Positions 17,807 to 28,403 of a stretch of DNA of 64,000 nt are shown one piece after another. The stretch is from Geodermatophilus arenarius (lineage in GTDB: Bacteria > Actinomycetota > Actinomycetes > Mycobacteriales > Geodermatophilaceae): NCBI RefSeq assembly GCF_042654585.1, contig NZ_JBHSGR010000004.1, positions 1 to 64,000 on the forward strand, read 5' to 3'. The notes beneath the pieces are model-generated. The model was not told where the DNA came from. It ran no database searches and saw nothing but the letters and a program-made list of their open reading frames with translations. Numbering within the stretch: the first letter of the stretch is position 1; each line of letters starts with the position of its first letter. The translations under genes and the position numbers were made by a program.

Positions 17807-18895
17807 GTGCCCCCCGCTGTGGACTCCGAGGTCGCCCTGCGCGAACTGCTCGGCCGCATCGCCCCGGGGACCGCGTTGCGCGACGGCCTGGAGCGCATCC
17901 TGGCCGGCCGCACCGGCGCCCTGATCGTGCTCGGCTACGACCGGGTGGTGGAGTCCATCTGCACCGGCGGGTTCGCCCTGGACGTCGCGCTGTCGGCCAC
18001 CCGGCTGCGCGAGCTGGCCAAGATGGACGGCGCGGTGATCCTGTCCTCCGACGGGCTGCGCATCGTCCGGGCCGGCGTGCACCTGATGCCCGACCCGACC
18101 GTGCCCACCGAGGAGTCGGGCACCCGGCACCGCACCGCCGAGCGGGTGGCCGTGCAGACCGGGTTCCCGGTGATCTCGGTCAGCCAGTCGATGCACATCA
18201 TCAGCGTCTACGTGGCCGGCCGGCGCTACACGCTCGAGCACCCGACGACGATCCTCGCCCGCGCCAACCAGGCCCTCGCCGCGCTGGAGCGGTACAAGCT
18301 GCGCCTCGACGAGGTCGCGAGCACCCTCTCGGCGCTGGAGATCGAGGACCTGGTCACCGTCCGCGACGCGATGAGCGTCAGCCAGCGGCTGGAGATGGTC
18401 CGGCGGATCGCCGACGAGATCGAGGGCTTCGTCGTCGAGCTGGGCACCGACGGCCGGCTGCTGGCCCTGCAGCTCGACGAGATGCTCGCCGGCGTCGAGG
18501 AGGACCGCGCGCTGCTGGTGCGCGACTACCTGCCCGCCGCGGGCACCCGCCGGCCGCGCACCATCGAGGACGTGCTCGCCGAGCTGCGGGCGCTGTCGGC
18601 CACCGAGCTGCTGGACCTGTCCGCCGTCTCGCGCTGCTACGGGCTGCCCACCTCGGCCGACGCGCTGGACTCCCCCGTCAGCCCGCGCGGCTACCGGCTG
18701 CTGGCCCGGGTGCCGCGGCTGCCCGCGGCGATCATCGACCGGCTGGTCGACCACTTCGGCGGCCTGCAGAAGCTGCTGGCCGCCACCATCGAGGACCTGC
18801 TCGCCGTCGAGGGCGTCGGTGAGGCCCGTGCCCGGGGCATCCGCGAGGGCCTGTCCCGGCTGGCCGAGACCTCGATCCTCGACCGCTACAGCTGA
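17807..18895 (+). CDS. disA: diadenylate cyclase / DNA integrity scanning protein DisA
   Basis: A 362-residue protein that makes c-di-AMP from two ATP and senses branched DNA. The N-terminal DAC domain carries both catalytic signatures, DGA (about residues 74-76) and RHRTA (about 107-111). A helical linker domain follows, and two helix-hairpin-helix motifs near the C-terminus (LPAAIIDRLVDHFGGLQKLL, IEDLLAVEGVGEARARGIREGL) bind DNA. Length matches M. tuberculosis DisA (Rv3586). GTG 17807 was chosen for its AGGAG site and homology start; a GTG at 17759 would add a basic stretch with no homology. Confidence 0.96.
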   Translation: MPPAVDSEVALRELLGRIAPGTALRDGLERILAGRTGALIVLGYDRVVESICTGGFALDVALSATRLRELAKMDGAVILSSDGLRIVRAGVHLMPDPTVPTEESGTRHRTAERVAVQTGFPVISVSQSMHIISVYVAGRRYTLEHPTTILARANQALAALERYKLRLDEVASTLSALEIEDLVTVRDAMSVSQRLEMVRRIADEIEGFVVELGTDGRLLALQLDEMLAGVEEDRALLVRDYLPAAGTRRPRTIEDVLAELRALSATELLDLSAVSRCYGLPTSADALDSPVSPRGYRLLARVPRLPAAIIDRLVDHFGGLQKLLAATIEDLLAVEGVGEARARGIREGLSRLAETSILDRYS

Positions 18896-18912
18896 GCGGG
18901 GCGCACCACCGG

Positions 18913-18985
18913 CGACGTGCCGGAACGGCCTCCCCGCCGGGGCCCGCCGCGAGCCTGCGAGCGGTGGGGGCAGGGACGTCCCTCG
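18913..18985. repeat. intergenic repeat, copy A
   Basis: Lies between the convergent disA and membrane-protein genes. It starts GACGTGCCGGAACGGCC, contains CGCGAGCCTGCGAGCGGTGG (from 18948) and runs into the stop codon of the minus-strand gene. The first half recurs in copy C (24605-24671) and the second half in copy B (34329-34408). AGGGACGTCCCT near its end is a perfect palindrome. It may serve as a terminator. Confidence 0.7.
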
Positions 18986-19681
18986 TCAGGTGATGGTGAG
19001 GACGGCGTCCGGGCTGGTCTCGGTGTCCAGCCGGGCGCGCAGCACGTACTGACCCGGGGCCACCGGCACGCGCTCGGCGGTGCAGGTCGGCTCGCTGGTC
19101 AGGCCGGTCCAGACCAGCGGGAACACCACCTGCTCACCGGGCTGCAGCGTGCGGGTGTCGCTGCTGGTCTCGGGTCGGCAGTCGTTGCTGCCCCACAGCC
19201 GGGTGCCGGCCGCGTCGAGCAGCACCATCTCCTGCAGCTGCTTGTCCAGCACGCGGGTGCACGGCACCGCGGCGGTGTTGGTGACGACGAGCTCCAGCGT
19301 CGGCGAGGACCCGGAGGCGACCGTGCCCGGCGTGCGCACCTCCAGCGCGACCACGTCGTCGCCGCACGGGGCGCCGGCCTCCTGCACCGGGGCGGCAGGC
19401 GCCGGGGGCGGTGCGGGCGTCGGGGTGGGTGGCGGGGTGGGGGTCTGCACGCTGGCCAGCGACGGGAGGACCCGGTCGAGTGCGGGCGGCTCCGCGGCGG
19501 CCGGCGCCGTCGACGCCGCCTCCGACGTGCCGGCGGCCGAGGCCGAGCCCTCCGGGCCGCCGCCCAGCAGCGCCACCCCGAGCCAGCTCCCGCCGCCGAG
19601 GACGGCGACGAGCAGGAGGAGCACGAGCAGCCGCCGTCGCCAGTAGACGGAGGCCGGCAGGGGCCCGACCGGGTGCAGCAC
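18986..19681 (-). CDS. single-pass membrane protein with extracytoplasmic beta domain (Rv3587c-like)
   Basis: A 231-residue protein. HPVGPLPASVYWRRR at the N-terminus is followed by one membrane segment (about residues 19-40), a Pro/Ala/Thr-rich spacer and a globular domain. That domain holds three or four Cys (PCGDDVVALEV, PCTRVLDKQLQEMVLL, NDCRPET, PTCTAER) and is predicted to be beta-sandwich-like. Position after disA and the N-terminal signature match M. tuberculosis Rv3587c, which has no firm function. TACGGT (complement of 19689-19694) lies 7 nt before GTG 19681, which supports this start over a longer frame. Confidence 0.78.
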   Translation of the reverse strand: MLHPVGPLPASVYWRRRLLVLLLLVAVLGGGSWLGVALLGGGPEGSASAAGTSEAASTAPAAAEPPALDRVLPSLASVQTPTPPPTPTPAPPPAPAAPVQEAGAPCGDDVVALEVRTPGTVASGSSPTLELVVTNTAAVPCTRVLDKQLQEMVLLDAAGTRLWGSNDCRPETSSDTRTLQPGEQVVFPLVWTGLTSEPTCTAERVPVAPGQYVLRARLDTETSPDAVLTIT

Positions 19682-19758
19682 GAAGGCGACCGTAGTCGGC
19701 GGCCGCCGGCCGTCCCGACAGGGCACGCCGCGGTCCGGGCCGGGCACACTGGACCCCC

Positions 19759-20634
19759 GTGAGCAGCACCGCCGGACTCGGGGACGCCCTCGTCGACTGG
19801 TACGACACGGCGGCCCGCGACCTGCCGTGGCGGCGGCCCGGCGTGGACCCGTGGGCGGTGCTGGTCAGCGAGGTGATGCTGCAGCAGACGCCGGTGGCGC
19901 GGGTCGAGCCGGTGTGGCGCGCCTGGACGGAGCGCTGGCCCACCCCGGCCGCGCTGGCCGCCGCGTCGCCGGCCGAGGTGATCCGCGCCTGGGGCAAGCT
20001 CGGCTACCCGCGGCGGGCGCTGCGGCTGCGGGAGACCGCCGTCGCCCTCACCGAGCGGCACGGAGGCGCCGTCCCGGCCGACGTGGCGGCCCTGGAGGCG
20101 CTGCCGGGCATCGGGACGTACACGGCCCGGGCGGTGGCCTGCTTCGGCCACGGGAGGCCACAGCCGGTCGTGGACACCAACGTGCGGCGGGTGGTGGCCC
20201 GGCTGGTGCACGGCCGCGCCGAGGCCGGGACCGCCCGCGCCTCCGACCTGACCGACGTCGCGGCGCTGGCGCCGGCGGACCGGGAGCGGGCGTGCCGGTT
20301 CTCGGTGGCGGCCATGGAGCTCGGCGCGCTGGTCTGCGTGGCCCGCACACCGCGGTGCGGGGTCTGCCCGGTGCGGGACCGGTGCGCCTGGCGGCTGGCC
20401 GGCTGTCCGGCCGCCGAGGGGCCGCCGAGGCGGGTGCAGCGGTTCGCGGGGACCGACCGGCAGGTCCGCGGGCGGCTGCTCGACGTCCTGCGCGCCGCCG
20501 ACGGTCCGGTGCCCGCCCCGGCCCTGGACGCAGCCTGGGACGACGCGGTGCAGCGGTCCCGGTGCCTGGACTCCCTGCTGGCCGACGGACTGGTCGAGCA
20601 GACCGACGACGGCCTCTTCCGACTCCCCCACTGA
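19759..20634 (+). CDS. mutY: A/G-specific adenine glycosylase
   Basis: A 291-residue base-excision repair enzyme that removes adenine opposite 8-oxoguanine. Catalytic Glu38 sits in SEVMLQQTPV. The helix-hairpin-helix is LPGIGTYTARA (from residue 115), with the catalytic Asp139 in VDTNV. The [4Fe-4S] cluster ligands are Cys193, Cys200, Cys203 and Cys209. A short C-terminal domain replaces the full NUDIX-like domain of longer MutY proteins, as is usual in actinobacteria. It is divergent from the Rv3587c-like gene, with 77 nt between starts. Confidence 0.95.
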   Translation: MSSTAGLGDALVDWYDTAARDLPWRRPGVDPWAVLVSEVMLQQTPVARVEPVWRAWTERWPTPAALAAASPAEVIRAWGKLGYPRRALRLRETAVALTERHGGAVPADVAALEALPGIGTYTARAVACFGHGRPQPVVDTNVRRVVARLVHGRAEAGTARASDLTDVAALAPADRERACRFSVAAMELGALVCVARTPRCGVCPVRDRCAWRLAGCPAAEGPPRRVQRFAGTDRQVRGRLLDVLRAADGPVPAPALDAAWDDAVQRSRCLDSLLADGLVEQTDDGLFRLPH

Positions 20635-20706
20635 CCGGACCCGCGACGCCTCGCGCCGCCCGGACCCGCTCGCGCGACGACCCCGCGGCACGGTTCACCG
20701 TGGCCC

Positions 20707-21624
20707 GTGCGGCTGCCCGGGGACCTCACCGCCCGACCCCTGACCAGGGACGACGCCCGTGCCGTGCACGAGGTGACGGCCGCGCAGGAGCTGCACGACG
20801 TCGGCGTCGTCCTGATCGAGGAGGCCGACGTCGTCGGGGACTGGCAGCGCCCCGGCTCCGACGTACCGGCCGGCACGCTCGGCGTCTTCGACGGCGGCCG
20901 GCTGGTCGCCTACGCGGAGGTCTCGGGCGAGGGACGCGGGGGTGCCGCCGTGCACCCGCGGTACCGCGGACGAGGCATCGGGACGGCACTGGCCGCCTGG
21001 ACCCGGCGACTGGCAGGCGAGCGCGGCGCCCCGGTCCTCGGCATCACCGTGCCGCAGGGCTCCCCCGCGGACGTCCTGCTGGAGCGCCTCGGCCACCACG
21101 TCCGGTAGACCTCGTGGCTGCTGGAGCTCCCCGGGGACAGGCGGATCGGGACCCGGCCCCTGCCGGACGGGTACTCCCTCCGGACGGCGGACGGCGAGGC
21201 GGACCACCGGGCCGCCTGGGCGGTGGTCGAGGACGCCTTCCTCGAGTGGTCGCAGCGGGACCGGCGGTCGTTCGACGACTTCGCCGCGACGACCGTGCGC
21301 CGGCCCGGGTTCGAGCCGTGGCACCTCCGGGTCGTCGTGGACCCGCGTGGCGACGTGGTCGGCGCCTGCTTCCTGGTCACCGGTGGCGCGGACGGCTGCG
21401 TCGACGAGCTCGCGGCGCGCCGGGACCGGCGCGGACTCGGGCTGGCCCGGGCCCTCCTCGCGGACGCCTTCGCCGACGCCCGCCGGCACGGCGCCACGCG
21501 CTGCGAACTGTCCACCGACTCCCGCACCGGCGCCCTCGGCCTGTACGAGCGGGTCGGGATGGTCGTCACCGGCACCTGGGTGCACCGCGCCGTGGACCTC
21601 GGCCCGGTCGCCGTCCCCCGCTGA
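20707..21624 (+). pseudogene. tandem-GNAT acetyltransferase gene with an in-frame amber codon
   Basis: One continuous frame of about 305 codons is split by a single TAG at 21106-21108. The first half (133 residues) has a GNAT core with AAVHPRYRGRGIGTALAAWTRR. The second half, in the same frame, continues with TSWLLELPGDRRIGTRPLPDGY and ends in a second GNAT core (ELAARRDRRGLGLARALLADAF, DSRTGALGLYERVGM). Two-domain GNAT proteins of this length are common in actinobacteria, so the intact gene was probably one protein. Re-initiation at GTG 21223 could still make the second domain. A sequencing error cannot be excluded. Confidence 0.75.
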
Positions 21625-21737
21625 CCCGATCACGTCCCCCGGCGACGACACACGACGGCACCGGCGGTCACCTCGCCGTCCACCGGCGTCCGCACCGGGT
21701 GGTCGCCCGGGAGCCACCCTCGACCCCTGGGACGCGG

Positions 21738-21771
21738 CAGGGGCCGCCTCCCTCGCGGGAGACGGCCCCTG
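21738..21771 (-). terminator. terminator after clpC
   Basis: A 15-position stem with one mismatch (CAGGGGCCG-C-CTCCC paired with GGGAG-A-CGGCCCCTG) closes a TCGC loop. It lies 17 nt beyond the clpC stop. There is no long U run, which is usual in high-GC actinobacteria. Confidence 0.85.
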
Positions 21772-21788
21772 TCGGTGGAGCTACCTGC

Positions 21789-24329
<2,541 letters not shown>

Positions 24330-24428
24330 CTGCTGCTTCTCCTCTGACCGGCTGGTCCGGCACGTCCCTCCCCACGAGCGGGGAGGAGCACCCGACGTCC
24401 GTCGGCGCGCTGGGGCACCGGTCGTTCC

Positions 24429-24434
24429 ACTGTA
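24429..24434 (-). promoter_or_regulatory. -10 box candidate for clpC
   Basis: TACAGT on the minus strand, about 100 nt upstream of the clpC ATG. No good TTGACA-like -35 is visible at the normal distance (GACGGG instead), which would fit an activator-dependent promoter. Confidence 0.4.
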
Positions 24435-24528
24435 GTCACGGACCACGCCGTCCCGTCGGCGGCGACCGGCGGTGCGGTGGGTGGCTCGCCCGGTCCAACC
24501 GATGGTGGCGGGCCGGTGTTCCGGCGGG

Positions 24529-24546
24529 GTTACGCCGACAGCGGAC
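24529..24546. promoter_or_regulatory. possible ClgR operator upstream of clpC
   Basis: GTTACGCCGACAGCGGAC agrees at 16 of 18 positions with the ClgR consensus as I recall it from Corynebacterium (WNNWCGCYNANRGCGWWS). ClgR activates clp genes in actinobacteria. The site lies about 95 nt upstream of the candidate clpC -10. Confidence 0.45.
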
Positions 24547-24565
24547 GGCGCGTCACCCGGGGACG

Positions 24566-24603
24566 CCGACGGCCCGGCCCCCGCGCGGGGACCGGGCCGT
24601 CGG
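24566..24603 (-). terminator. terminator between lsr2 and clpC
   Basis: A near-perfect hairpin (12 bp, one mismatch, then 4 bp) with a GCGC loop, starting about 70 nt after the lsr2 stop. It should end lsr2 transcripts before the clpC promoter. The 342-nt gap between clpC and lsr2 otherwise holds the clpC promoter region and repeat copy C; no gene is seen. Confidence 0.85.
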
Positions 24604-24604
24604 T

Positions 24605-24671
24605 GACGTGCTGGAACGGCCCCTCGCAGGGGCCCACCCCGGGCGGCGCGAGGGGTGGGAGGGGCCTTCCG
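24605..24671. repeat. intergenic repeat, copy C
   Basis: Directly behind the lsr2 stop codon. It opens GACGTGCTGGAACGGCC, nearly identical to the first 17 nt of copy A. Read on the minus strand, GGAAGGCCCCT near lsr2 can pair with AGGGGCC(G)TTCC at the far end, making a second hairpin. Confidence 0.65.
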
Positions 24672-25025
24672 TCAGTGGGCGGCCTCGTAGGCCTCGACGA
24701 CGCTGGCCGGGATGCGGCCGCGGTCGCTGACGTTGTGACCGTTCTTCCGGGCCCAGTCGCGGATCGCACCGGCCTGCTCGCGGTCCATCCGGCCGCCGCC
24801 ACCGGTGGCCCGGGACCGGCCGGCACCGGAGGCCCGGCCGCCGCCACGGCCGACCTTGCGGGCGGCCTGCACGTACCGGGAGAAGGCGTTGCGCAGTTCC
24901 TCCGCGTTCTTCTCGGACAGGTCGATCTCGTAGTTCGTGCCGTCGAGCGAGAAACTCACCGTCTCGTCCGCGGGGAGGTCCTCGTCGAGGTCGTCACTCA
25001 GGATCACCTGGACCTTGCGCGCCAT
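24672..25025 (-). CDS. lsr2: Lsr2 nucleoid-associated protein (H-NS-like xenogeneic silencer)
   Basis: A 117-residue bridging protein that binds AT-rich DNA. The N-terminal dimerisation domain (ARKVQVILSDDLDEDLPADE, VSFSLDGTNYEIDLSEKNAEELRNAFSRYV) joins through a Gly/Arg-rich linker to the C-terminal DNA-binding domain. That domain has the AT-hook-like RGRIP preceded by IRDWARKNGHNVSDRG. ATG 25025 follows a GAGGAAAGCGGA ribosome-binding region. The 161-nt upstream gap is visibly richer in A and T than its surroundings, which would suit auto-silencing; that last point is inference. Confidence 0.97.
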   Translation of the reverse strand: MARKVQVILSDDLDEDLPADETVSFSLDGTNYEIDLSEKNAEELRNAFSRYVQAARKVGRGGGRASGAGRSRATGGGGRMDREQAGAIRDWARKNGHNVSDRGRIPASVVEAYEAAH

Positions 25026-25186
25026 TCCGCTTTCCTCACTCCCTCTCGGCCCCCGTGGCCGGACAATTGCAGCCACCCGGATCCGGGCGACGCGCACATT
25101 CCACCACAGAAGTGAGGGGAGGGAGCAATCCCCGACGGTGGGTCGCCCTTTTCGGGGAGGAATTCGGGCGAGCGGAACGGAACCCG

Positions 25187-26689
25187 TCAGGAAATGGGGC
25201 GGACCAAGGGGAACAGGATCGTCTCGCGGATACCGAGGCCGGTGAGCGTCATCATCAGCCGGTCGATGCCCATGCCGACCCCGCCGCTGGGCGGCATCCC
25301 GTACTCGAGGGCCTCCAGGAAGTCCTCGTCGAGCACCATGGCCTCGGGGTCGCCGGCCGCGGCCAGCAGCGCCTGCTGGGTGAACCGCTCGCGCTGGACC
25401 ACCGGGTCGACCAGCTCGGAGTAGCCGGTGCCGCGCTCGATCCCGCCGATGTAGAGGTCCCACTTCTCCGCCAGCCCCGGCGTCGTGCGGTGCGCGCGGG
25501 TCAGCGGCGAGGTGTCCACCGGGTAGTCGACGACGAACGTGGGGGCCTGCAGGGAGTCCTGCACCAGCGCCTCGAAGAGCTCCTCGACGACCTTGCCGGG
25601 CAGCCAGGCCGGGTCGACGCCGACGTCGTGCCGCTCGGCGAGGGCCCGAAGGTGCTCCACCGGCGTCTCCGGGGTGACCTCCTCGCCCACGGCGTCGCCG
25701 ACGAGCGAGTACAGCGGCACCTGCGGCCACTCCCCCGACAGGTCGACCTCGGTGCCGTCGTGGTGGCGGGCGGTGTGGTCGCCGAACAGCGCCGCGCAGC
25801 ACTCCTGGATCAGCTCGCGGGTGGTGCGGGCGACGTCGGAGTAGTCGGCCCAGGCCTCGTAGAACTCGAGCATCGCGAACTCCGGCGAGTGCGAGCTGTC
25901 GGCGCCCTCGTTGCGGAAGTTGCGGTTGATCTCGAAGACCTTCTCGAGCCCGCCCACGATGCAGCGCTTGAGGAACAGCTCCGGCGCGATCCGCAGGTAC
26001 AGGTCGAGGTCGAAGGCGTTCATGTGCGTGCGGAACGGCCGGGCGGCGGCACCGCCGTGCACGGTCTGCAGCATCGGCGTCTCGACCTCGAGGAAACCGC
26101 GGCCGGTGAGACCGGAGCGCAGCGCGGCCATCACCTGCGCGCGCTGCCGGACGGTGCGGCGCGCCTCGTCGCGGACGATGAGGTCCACGTAGCGGCGGCG
26201 GACCCGCAGCTCCTCGCTCATCGGCTTGTGCGCCACCGGCAGGGGGCGCAGCGCCTTGGCCGCCATCCGCCAGGAGTCGGCGAACACCGACAACTCGCCG
26301 CGCCGGGACGTCCCGACCTCGCCCTCGACGAAGACGTGGTCGCCGAGGTCGACGTCGGCCTTCCAGGCGTCCAGCGCCTCCTGGCCCACCCGGTCGCGGG
26401 AGAGCATGACCTGCAGCTCGGCGTCGCCCTCGCGCAGCGTCGCGAAGCAGAGCTTGCCGGTGTTGCGGCTGAAGATGACCCGGCCGGTGACGCCGACCCG
26501 CTCGCCGGTCGTGGTGTCGGGCTCGAGGTCGGGGTGCTTGGCCCGGACGTCGGCCAGCGAGGTGGTGCGCGCCACCGTGACCGGGTAGGGGTCGACGCCG
26601 GACTCGCGCAGCCGGTCGAGCTTGGCGCGGCGGACCCGGAGCTGTTCGGGGAGCTCGTCGTCCGGGAGGCCCGGGGGTTCGTCGGTCAC
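25187..26689 (-). CDS. lysS: lysyl-tRNA synthetase (class II)
   Basis: A 500-residue class II synthetase. The N-terminal OB-fold anticodon domain (VGVTGRVIFSRNTGKLCFATLREG) is followed by the catalytic core: motif 1 in RRRYVDLIVRDEARRT, motif 2 in FEINRNFRNEGADSSHSPEF, motif 3 in GVGMGIDRLMMTLTG. Length is that of a stand-alone LysS, not of a LysX fusion. GTG 26689 is preceded at 8 nt by TAGGCT (complement of 26698-26703), which fits a leaderless start; longer frames lack homology. Position next to lsr2 and clpC is conserved in actinobacteria. Confidence 0.97.
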   Translation of the reverse strand: MTDEPPGLPDDELPEQLRVRRAKLDRLRESGVDPYPVTVARTTSLADVRAKHPDLEPDTTTGERVGVTGRVIFSRNTGKLCFATLREGDAELQVMLSRDRVGQEALDAWKADVDLGDHVFVEGEVGTSRRGELSVFADSWRMAAKALRPLPVAHKPMSEELRVRRRYVDLIVRDEARRTVRQRAQVMAALRSGLTGRGFLEVETPMLQTVHGGAAARPFRTHMNAFDLDLYLRIAPELFLKRCIVGGLEKVFEINRNFRNEGADSSHSPEFAMLEFYEAWADYSDVARTTRELIQECCAALFGDHTARHHDGTEVDLSGEWPQVPLYSLVGDAVGEEVTPETPVEHLRALAERHDVGVDPAWLPGKVVEELFEALVQDSLQAPTFVVDYPVDTSPLTRAHRTTPGLAEKWDLYIGGIERGTGYSELVDPVVQRERFTQQALLAAAGDPEAMVLDEDFLEALEYGMPPSGGVGMGIDRLMMTLTGLGIRETILFPLVRPIS

Positions 26690-26812
26690 GTCGTCCGAGC
26701 CTACGGCCGTGCGCCGCGACACCCCGCCGGACTCCCTCCCCAGGGCCCCGTCGGTCGCTACCGTTCCGAGACCGCGACGGTCCGGCGGCGCGGCGGGACC
26801 CCGGAGGCATGG

Positions 26813-27607
26813 GTGGGCAGCATCGTCGGCTGGATCGTCACCGGCATCGCCACGTGGACCGCGGCGGTGTGGCGCAGGACCGCGGACTTCCACCGCCGCG
26901 TGTTCACCCCGGCCGACCGCTTCGCCGTCCGCGACCACCAGCTCGAGCGGCTGGCCGCGCTGCGCGGCGCCTGGGGCATCGCGATCCTCACCGTCGCCCA
27001 GCTGCAGTGGGGCGGGCTGGGTAGTGTGACCGACCAGGTCTCGCGCATCGTGCTGTCGGTGATGCGCTCCGCGGCGATCGGCGGCGTCGCGATGCTCGTC
27101 CCGATGGCGGTGATCCTGTTCCTCACCCCGCCGCCCCTGCGCCGGCAGCAGGCCGCCAACCTCCGGGTGCCGCTGGGCCGGCTGGGCGGGTCGGTGGCCG
27201 GCCTCGTGCTGGCCGGCGGGCTCGTCTGGCTGGTCCTCACCCAGGTGCAGCCGAGCGGGCTGATGGCGCTCGTGACCCTCGCCCTCGGCTGGACCGCCCT
27301 CGTCGCCGTCTGGGCGACGATCTGGGTGGCCGGCCGGCTGGTCGTCGTCCACTGGTTCTGCGCCGTCGACGGGCACCCGACGCTGCGCGGGCTGACCGAG
27401 ATCGCGGTGGCGGTCGTCGTTCTCGTCCTGGGCGTCGTCGGCCTCTGGGACCCCGAGGACGCCGGCATGCCGGTCCCGGTGGCCGTCGCGTTCGCCGTCG
27501 TCGGGCCGCTGATCAGCGCCGCGCTGGCCACGGTGGAGCTGCGGCGGCTGCGCGCCCGCGGCATCGGCCTGGGCACCGTGCTGCCGGCGAGCCCGGCTCC
27601 CGCCTAG
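26813..27607 (+). CDS. hypothetical polytopic membrane protein
   Basis: A 264-residue protein I do not recognise. After a basic amphipathic N-terminus (WRRTADFHRRVFTPADRFAVRDHQLERLAALRGAW) there are five or six hydrophobic segments, the clearest at about residues 64-110 and 125-195. A second cytosolic patch (VDGHPTLRGLTEI) separates the last two pairs. GTG 26813 has a GGAGG ribosome-binding site 6 nt upstream. The stop codon overlaps the convergent coaX stop by 3 nt. Hydrophobic pattern and codon bias support real coding. Confidence 0.7.
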   Translation: MGSIVGWIVTGIATWTAAVWRRTADFHRRVFTPADRFAVRDHQLERLAALRGAWGIAILTVAQLQWGGLGSVTDQVSRIVLSVMRSAAIGGVAMLVPMAVILFLTPPPLRRQQAANLRVPLGRLGGSVAGLVLAGGLVWLVLTQVQPSGLMALVTLALGWTALVAVWATIWVAGRLVVVHWFCAVDGHPTLRGLTEIAVAVVVLVLGVVGLWDPEDAGMPVPVAVAFAVVGPLISAALATVELRRLRARGIGLGTVLPASPAPA

Positions 27608-28398
27608 CGGCGGCCGCCGGCCTGGGCGCGCTCGAAGGCCAGCCGCAGGCCGTGCACGGTGAGGTCGGGCTCGCGCTCGCCGACGGTGCGGCAGCTGTCG
27701 GCCACCAGCGGCGCCAGGCCCCCGGTGGCGACGACGACCGGCGGGTCGCCGAACTGCGCGACCAGCTCGCCGGCGATCCGGCCGACCAGCCCGTCGACCA
27801 GGCCGGCGAAGCCGAGGACCAGCCCCGACTGCAGCGCGGCGACGGTGTTCTTGCCGATCGCCTGCGCCGGGACGGTGAGCTCCACCGACCGCAGCTGCGC
27901 CGCGCGGGTGGCCAGCGCCTCGAGGCTGACCTCGACACCCGGGGCCAGCGCGCCGCCGAGGAACTGACCCTCCGGGCCGACGGCGTCGACATTGGTGGAG
28001 GTGCCGAAGTCGACCACGACGACGGGGCGGCCGCTGCCGTCGGGCGCCCGGCCGAACAGCTCGTGCGCGGCCAGCGCGGTGACCACGCGGTCGGCGCCGA
28101 CCTCGCGCGGGTTGTCGACGTGCAGCGGGACGCCGGTGCGCACGCCGGGGCCGATGAGCACCACCGGCACCTCGAGCGAGTCCAGCAGCTGCCGCAGCGC
28201 GGGCAGCAGCGCCGGCACGGTGGAGCAGGCGGCGACGCCGGTGACCTCGGTGTCGCGCAGCAGCCCGCGCCACAGCATGCGGATCTCGTCGGAGGTGGCC
28301 CGCGCGTGCGTCGTCACGCGCCAGCACCCGACCCGCCGGGCCCCGTCGAAGGTGGCCAGCACGGTCTGGCTGTTGCCGACGTCGACGGTGAGCAGCAC
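27604..28398 (-). CDS. coaX: type III pantothenate kinase
   Basis: A 264-residue kinase for the first step of CoA synthesis. The ASKHA-fold signatures are VDVGNSQTVLATFDG at the N-terminus, GADRVVTALAAHELF with its catalytic Asp, VVDFGTSTNVDAV and FLGGALAPGVEVSLEAL. It needs monovalent cations and is insensitive to CoA feedback in studied homologues. It is the last gene of panC-panD-nadB-nadC-coaX and starts 5 nt after nadC. Length is typical (about 255-270). Confidence 0.95.
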   Translation of the reverse strand: MLLTVDVGNSQTVLATFDGARRVGCWRVTTHARATSDEIRMLWRGLLRDTEVTGVAACSTVPALLPALRQLLDSLEVPVVLIGPGVRTGVPLHVDNPREVGADRVVTALAAHELFGRAPDGSGRPVVVVDFGTSTNVDAVGPEGQFLGGALAPGVEVSLEALATRAAQLRSVELTVPAQAIGKNTVAALQSGLVLGFAGLVDGLVGRIAGELVAQFGDPPVVVATGGLAPLVADSCRTVGEREPDLTVHGLRLAFERAQAGGRR

Positions 28399-28403
28399 GC
28401 CGG

